Shown: positions 6,669 to 9,589 of the stretch, piece by piece
Layout: the number at the start of each line of letters is the position of its first letter
Numbering within the stretch: position 1 is the stretch's first letter
Assembly: GCA_965651255.1 (NCBI GenBank)
Contig: CBFGRU010000118.1
Span: forward strand, 1-9,589
Origin: CBFGRU01 sp965651255
GTDB lineage: Bacteria; Planctomycetota; Phycisphaerae; Phycisphaerales; SM1A02
Length of the DNA stretch: 9,589 nt
Direction of reading: 5' to 3'
Translations under genes and position numbers: made by a program
Notes under the pieces: generated by a model
The model's input: the letters and a program-made list of their open reading frames with translations, nothing else
What the model was told of the DNA's origin: nothing
Database searches by the model: none

Positions 6669-9563
6669 TCACCCATCGCCCTCTTCATCTTCCGTGCTTT
6701 CATCATCGGGAACGGAGAGCACCTGCGCATGGCACAGACGCGCCCACGGATCAAACGACTCACTGAACAATTCGCTCAATGCAAAGTCGCCAGTGCGAAT
6801 CGCGCGAACAATCTCCCGGGCGGTCTCGACCCCATTGTCCAGATCCGCCTGCGTCCAGTCCGCTGCGCGAAAGGCCACTCCATCGGTCTGCTTGGGAAGG
6901 GTGATGTACCCGATTTCAATCCCCCGGGAACCATCGAACCCGGTCATTCGGAGCAGATGGTGATACAGCGGAAGTTGCAGGTCGTGCCATCGGAGCGGGT
7001 CAGGAATCGACTTCCTTCCATGATGGGTTTCGTGCGGCCCGGCGCCGGATTCGCTCGTCTTGTAATCGATGATGCGCACCACGCCAGTTGATTCATGCCG
7101 GTCGATACGATCGATTGATGCGCGTAGTGGCATCGGCTCCTGTCCCGGAACATCGAGCGCGACTTCATCCCGGAATCGACGTTCGACCTGTTCGATTCGC
7201 CATCCTTCGGATCGCCATGCGGCCTGCTTGTCCGCGAAGTCGCGCAGCCGTTGCGCCAGCCGCGCCAACTGAACACGCACCGCGGGCAGCGGGTGCCCGC
7301 CGAAGCGATCGCTTGCCGTGATGCTCAATTGATCCAACAGGTAGTCGCGAATGGACTTCGCATCCGTCATCTCGCGAACTGCGGGGTCGCGGCCGAATCG
7401 TTCCAACACTTCATGCGCCAGCGAGCCGAAACGCAGAGGGTCCATTTCCAGCGATTCACGAGGCATCGGCTCGAGACGCAGCAGTCGTTGGAGCGCGTAT
7501 CGATAGGGGCACGCAAGATACAGGCGAAAGTCCGTTACGTTCATGTACGAAGGCGGCGTGAGGCCGGGAGGCAGATCCGGCACGACAAACTTCGACTCCG
7601 CAGCCACAGGGGGGAGACCTCGCGGCCAACGCTGCATGGACGTTTCGGTTTCCGCGCACAGCAATCGAACACGTCGCAAGACGGTCTCATCATCACCGGC
7701 CAGCAGCAGGCGGCTCGGCGTCAGCGGTTCGTTCTGCGCATCACGGCGACCGGCAATCATCCGGACCGATGCCCGGCTGTGCAGCATCACTTCCAGGAGA
7801 TAGGCATCGCGCGCGTACCGTCGAGCATTATCAAAGAGGCCCAATCTTCCACGTACCGCATCCGGCAGCAAGGGGTCACTCTCGGCGCGAGAGGGAATCG
7901 CACCATCGTGAAAGCCCGTCAGGATCAGATGGGGGGCGGGGTCGAGCGCGAGCTCAAGCCAGCCGATCATCTCGATGGCATCCGCGCGCCGCTCAACCGG
8001 AAGATGCACGCCGTGCAGCGTGCTGAACAGGAATCGGATGGCTTCCGCACCATCGACCTGCGGATGAATCGATGAAGGCACACTGCGCCAGCGTTCGAGG
8101 CGATCGACCAACTCCACACACGCATCCGCGGTCAATTCCTCAACGGGTTTCACATCATCCAAGTCGCCGTAGATCGTGAGTAACACCTCGCGCAACGCAC
8201 CAACCCATTCACCGAGCGCCCGCTTCGGTCCGGCGAGCGGCTTCAGCAACGACTGCAGGCGCTCAAACACGTACCGAAGCGACTGTTGTTCATCCTCGGT
8301 GCCAAGGAATCGCTCTCCGTCAAACCTGTCGTGCAGATGTTCTGTGTAGTAACGATCAAGAAACGTGATCCATGATTCACGTGCGGCCGCGTGGCCGGCA
8401 TGGTCTTCCACGTGCGCTGCGAACCACGCTTCAACATCCGGGTGCCGAAGCAGTGTTGCCAAATGCGTGAATCGACGGTCACGCAGCCAACTCGCCGCGG
8501 CATCCAGCAGTCGCGCGGGAGCGGTGCGTGAGAGAGGTATCCCGGCAGCATCATGCGCGTGAAGTCCCGCCCAGCGAGCTGCACGACCCACGGTCATGGC
8601 GAGCGCCTCATCACCCAGGCCAACGGTGACCTCATCCGCAGCCAGTCCCGCGGGAAGCTCCGTTGCCAGTTCATACAACCGATCAAGCACTGCCTGACCT
8701 TGTTCCGATGCGGTATTCACGGAGACAATGTCTTCATCGCGCACGCTCGGTCGCCAGTTGCGCCACTGCTCGAAGATCACACCGCCGAACTCATCGAACC
8801 GCTGACGTTCCTGCTCCGGCGCGAAGATGATGACATCAAGCATGACATCCAATGCGCGCAAGACGCGTTTCTGAATCTGGTTCAGGTCCGGTACCCCGAT
8901 CAGCACAATGCGCTGCAGGCCTCCAGTATTGACATCGCCGGCTTCGATTCGCTCACGTTGATTGACGATCGGATCAACCAGCCCGGCCGTTGAAAGGAGC
9001 CCTCGCATCTGCCGCTCAATTGCTTCGAGCGCGGCCCACCGCTCTGCTTCGCGAGGCAGGTCCAGAGAGGCCGTCATCTGCGCCACATCGCGAAAGGTCT
9101 TGCACTCCGCCGCCAGGTCGGACTGCACGCGCTCGAGTGAACGCGCAATGCCATGCCAGGCAAGCCAGTCCGTTTCAGCCGGCGGATCAGGCAGCACGGC
9201 AGATCGAACGGACGGATCCGCGATGCGCAATGCGCCAATCCAGGCCGCGATCACCGATTCATCGGTCGCGATGCGCCGAGTCTCATTCCCCGCGGCGAGG
9301 AATCGATCGGCCACCATGCCCGGCGTCCAGATGAGAGGCGGTACCACCGTCGCGCCGCTGCGCTCCGCTTCATCAAGCAGAAAAGACAACATCAATCGCC
9401 CCGCACGACGACCGGGCAGAATCAGCAGCACGCTTCGCCCATCGAACGCTCCGGCGTGTCGAGGCAGGCGCGGAATCAGCCATCGCGCCGCTTCCGGCAG
9501 CGGCGGAGAAGACCAGTCAAGAAACGTTCGTTTCGGTTCGCTCACACGATCATTCCGTCTCAC
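6669..9563 (-). CDS. addB: AddB-type PD-(D/E)XK nuclease subunit without Walker A or Fe-S site
   Basis: This is the partner of AddA in DNA-end processing (about 960 aa, cytoplasmic). The N-terminal helicase-like fold has LPGRRAGR (49-56) where Bacillus AddB has a Walker A loop, so it should not bind ATP there. TGFHDGAIPSR near residues 549-559 matches the conserved G-x-x-(D/E)-G-x-x-P segment of AddB and RecC-like proteins. The C-terminal nuclease looks complete: LAHEVLE (His717), SIDRID (Asp818, Asp821), IDYKT (Asp833, Lys835) and QLPLY (Gln863, Tyr867). The Bacillus-type Fe-S site needs one cysteine before the nuclease and a C-x2-C-x5-C cluster after it. Cys685 (ACPYRY) is present, but only Cys944 remains near the end, so a cluster is unlikely. 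The tail is strongly acidic. The start is uncertain: GTG at 9563 gives 964 aa, while GTG at 9545 gives 958 aa beginning MSEPKRTFLDW, which looks closer to relatives as I remember them. The frame stays open to the window edge. The gene is directly followed by addA. Confidence 0.87.
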   Translation of the reverse strand: MRRNDRVSEPKRTFLDWSSPPLPEAARWLIPRLPRHAGAFDGRSVLLILPGRRAGRLMLSFLLDEAERSGATVVPPLIWTPGMVADRFLAAGNETRRIATDESVIAAWIGALRIADPSVRSAVLPDPPAETDWLAWHGIARSLERVQSDLAAECKTFRDVAQMTASLDLPREAERWAALEAIERQMRGLLSTAGLVDPIVNQRERIEAGDVNTGGLQRIVLIGVPDLNQIQKRVLRALDVMLDVIIFAPEQERQRFDEFGGVIFEQWRNWRPSVRDEDIVSVNTASEQGQAVLDRLYELATELPAGLAADEVTVGLGDEALAMTVGRAARWAGLHAHDAAGIPLSRTAPARLLDAAASWLRDRRFTHLATLLRHPDVEAWFAAHVEDHAGHAAARESWITFLDRYYTEHLHDRFDGERFLGTEDEQQSLRYVFERLQSLLKPLAGPKRALGEWVGALREVLLTIYGDLDDVKPVEELTADACVELVDRLERWRSVPSSIHPQVDGAEAIRFLFSTLHGVHLPVERRADAIEMIGWLELALDPAPHLILTGFHDGAIPSRAESDPLLPDAVRGRLGLFDNARRYARDAYLLEVMLHSRASVRMIAGRRDAQNEPLTPSRLLLAGDDETVLRRVRLLCAETETSMQRWPRGLPPVAAESKFVVPDLPPGLTPPSYMNVTDFRLYLACPYRYALQRLLRLEPMPRESLEMDPLRFGSLAHEVLERFGRDPAVREMTDAKSIRDYLLDQLSITASDRFGGHPLPAVRVQLARLAQRLRDFADKQAAWRSEGWRIEQVERRFRDEVALDVPGQEPMPLRASIDRIDRHESTGVVRIIDYKTSESGAGPHETHHGRKSIPDPLRWHDLQLPLYHHLLRMTGFDGSRGIEIGYITLPKQTDGVAFRAADWTQADLDNGVETAREIVRAIRTGDFALSELFSESFDPWARLCHAQVLSVPDDESTEDEEGDG

Positions 9564-9589
9564 CGCACTGCGCGCACGTGGCCATCGAC
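9550..9589 (-). CDS. Possible 3' end of an upstream gene
   Basis: Two minus-strand frames other than addB stop here, and either could be the tail of a gene beyond the right edge. One ends VDGHVRAVR with a TGA at 9562-9560 that overlaps the addB GTG at 9563 in a GTGA arrangement. The other ends SMATCAQCGETE with a TGA at 9552-9550, 4 nt before the alternative addB GTG at 9545. The second contains a C-x2-C pair. Too little is visible to choose between them or to name a product. Either would place addB within a longer transcription unit. Confidence 0.3.
   Translation of the reverse strand, partial: SMATCAQCGETE

Noticed and set aside
7251..8075. A 274-codon plus-strand open frame opposite addB.
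   Set aside because: The composition is Arg- and Gln-rich with no motif, and it lies fully within addB, whose translation is clearly conserved in style.
3510..9563. The helicase-nuclease pair as a phage-defence system.
   Set aside because: The motif order and domain layout match AddA and AddB of general recombination, and the neighbours are housekeeping genes. No defence, phage or mobile-element gene is present.

Overview
The window carries four genes, all transcribed from the minus strand, with nothing convincing on the plus strand. In transcription order (high to low coordinates) they are: an AddB-type nuclease subunit (6669-9563), an AddA-type helicase-nuclease (3510-6665), a short NuoG subunit of respiratory complex I (1740-3398), and the first 554 codons of an exported M1-like zinc metallopeptidase that runs off the left edge (1-1664). 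The right edge may also hold the last codons of a fifth minus-strand gene. Coding density is very high. The only gaps are 3 nt (addB-addA), 111 nt (addA-nuoG) and 75 nt (nuoG-peptidase). I saw no tRNA, rRNA, insertion sequence, CRISPR array, phage gene or long repeat.

Organism: this is a bacterial chromosome of moderately high G+C (about 60% by eye). The combination of a compact NuoG, an AddB whose Walker A is replaced by an LPGRRAGR loop, and the general style of the proteins resembles Planctomycetota, perhaps Phycisphaerae. This is a judgement from memory of the families, not a search, and I hold it with modest confidence.

How the genes work together: addB and addA almost certainly form one translationally coupled unit. 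Their products should form an AddAB complex that unwinds and trims double-strand DNA ends before RecA loading. AddA has all the UvrD-type helicase motifs plus a C-terminal RecB-type nuclease. AddB has lost the ATP-binding loop and the iron-sulfur cysteines but keeps a complete nuclease site. nuoG is probably started from its own promoter in the 111-nt gap. It stands apart from any other nuo gene visible here. The peptidase follows it with a good ribosome binding site and could be co-transcribed, but its function has no obvious link to complex I.

This looks like mostly ordinary housekeeping sequence. I did not find a clearly new system. The points most worth checking are the reduced AddB, the short stand-alone NuoG, and the variant M1 peptidase.
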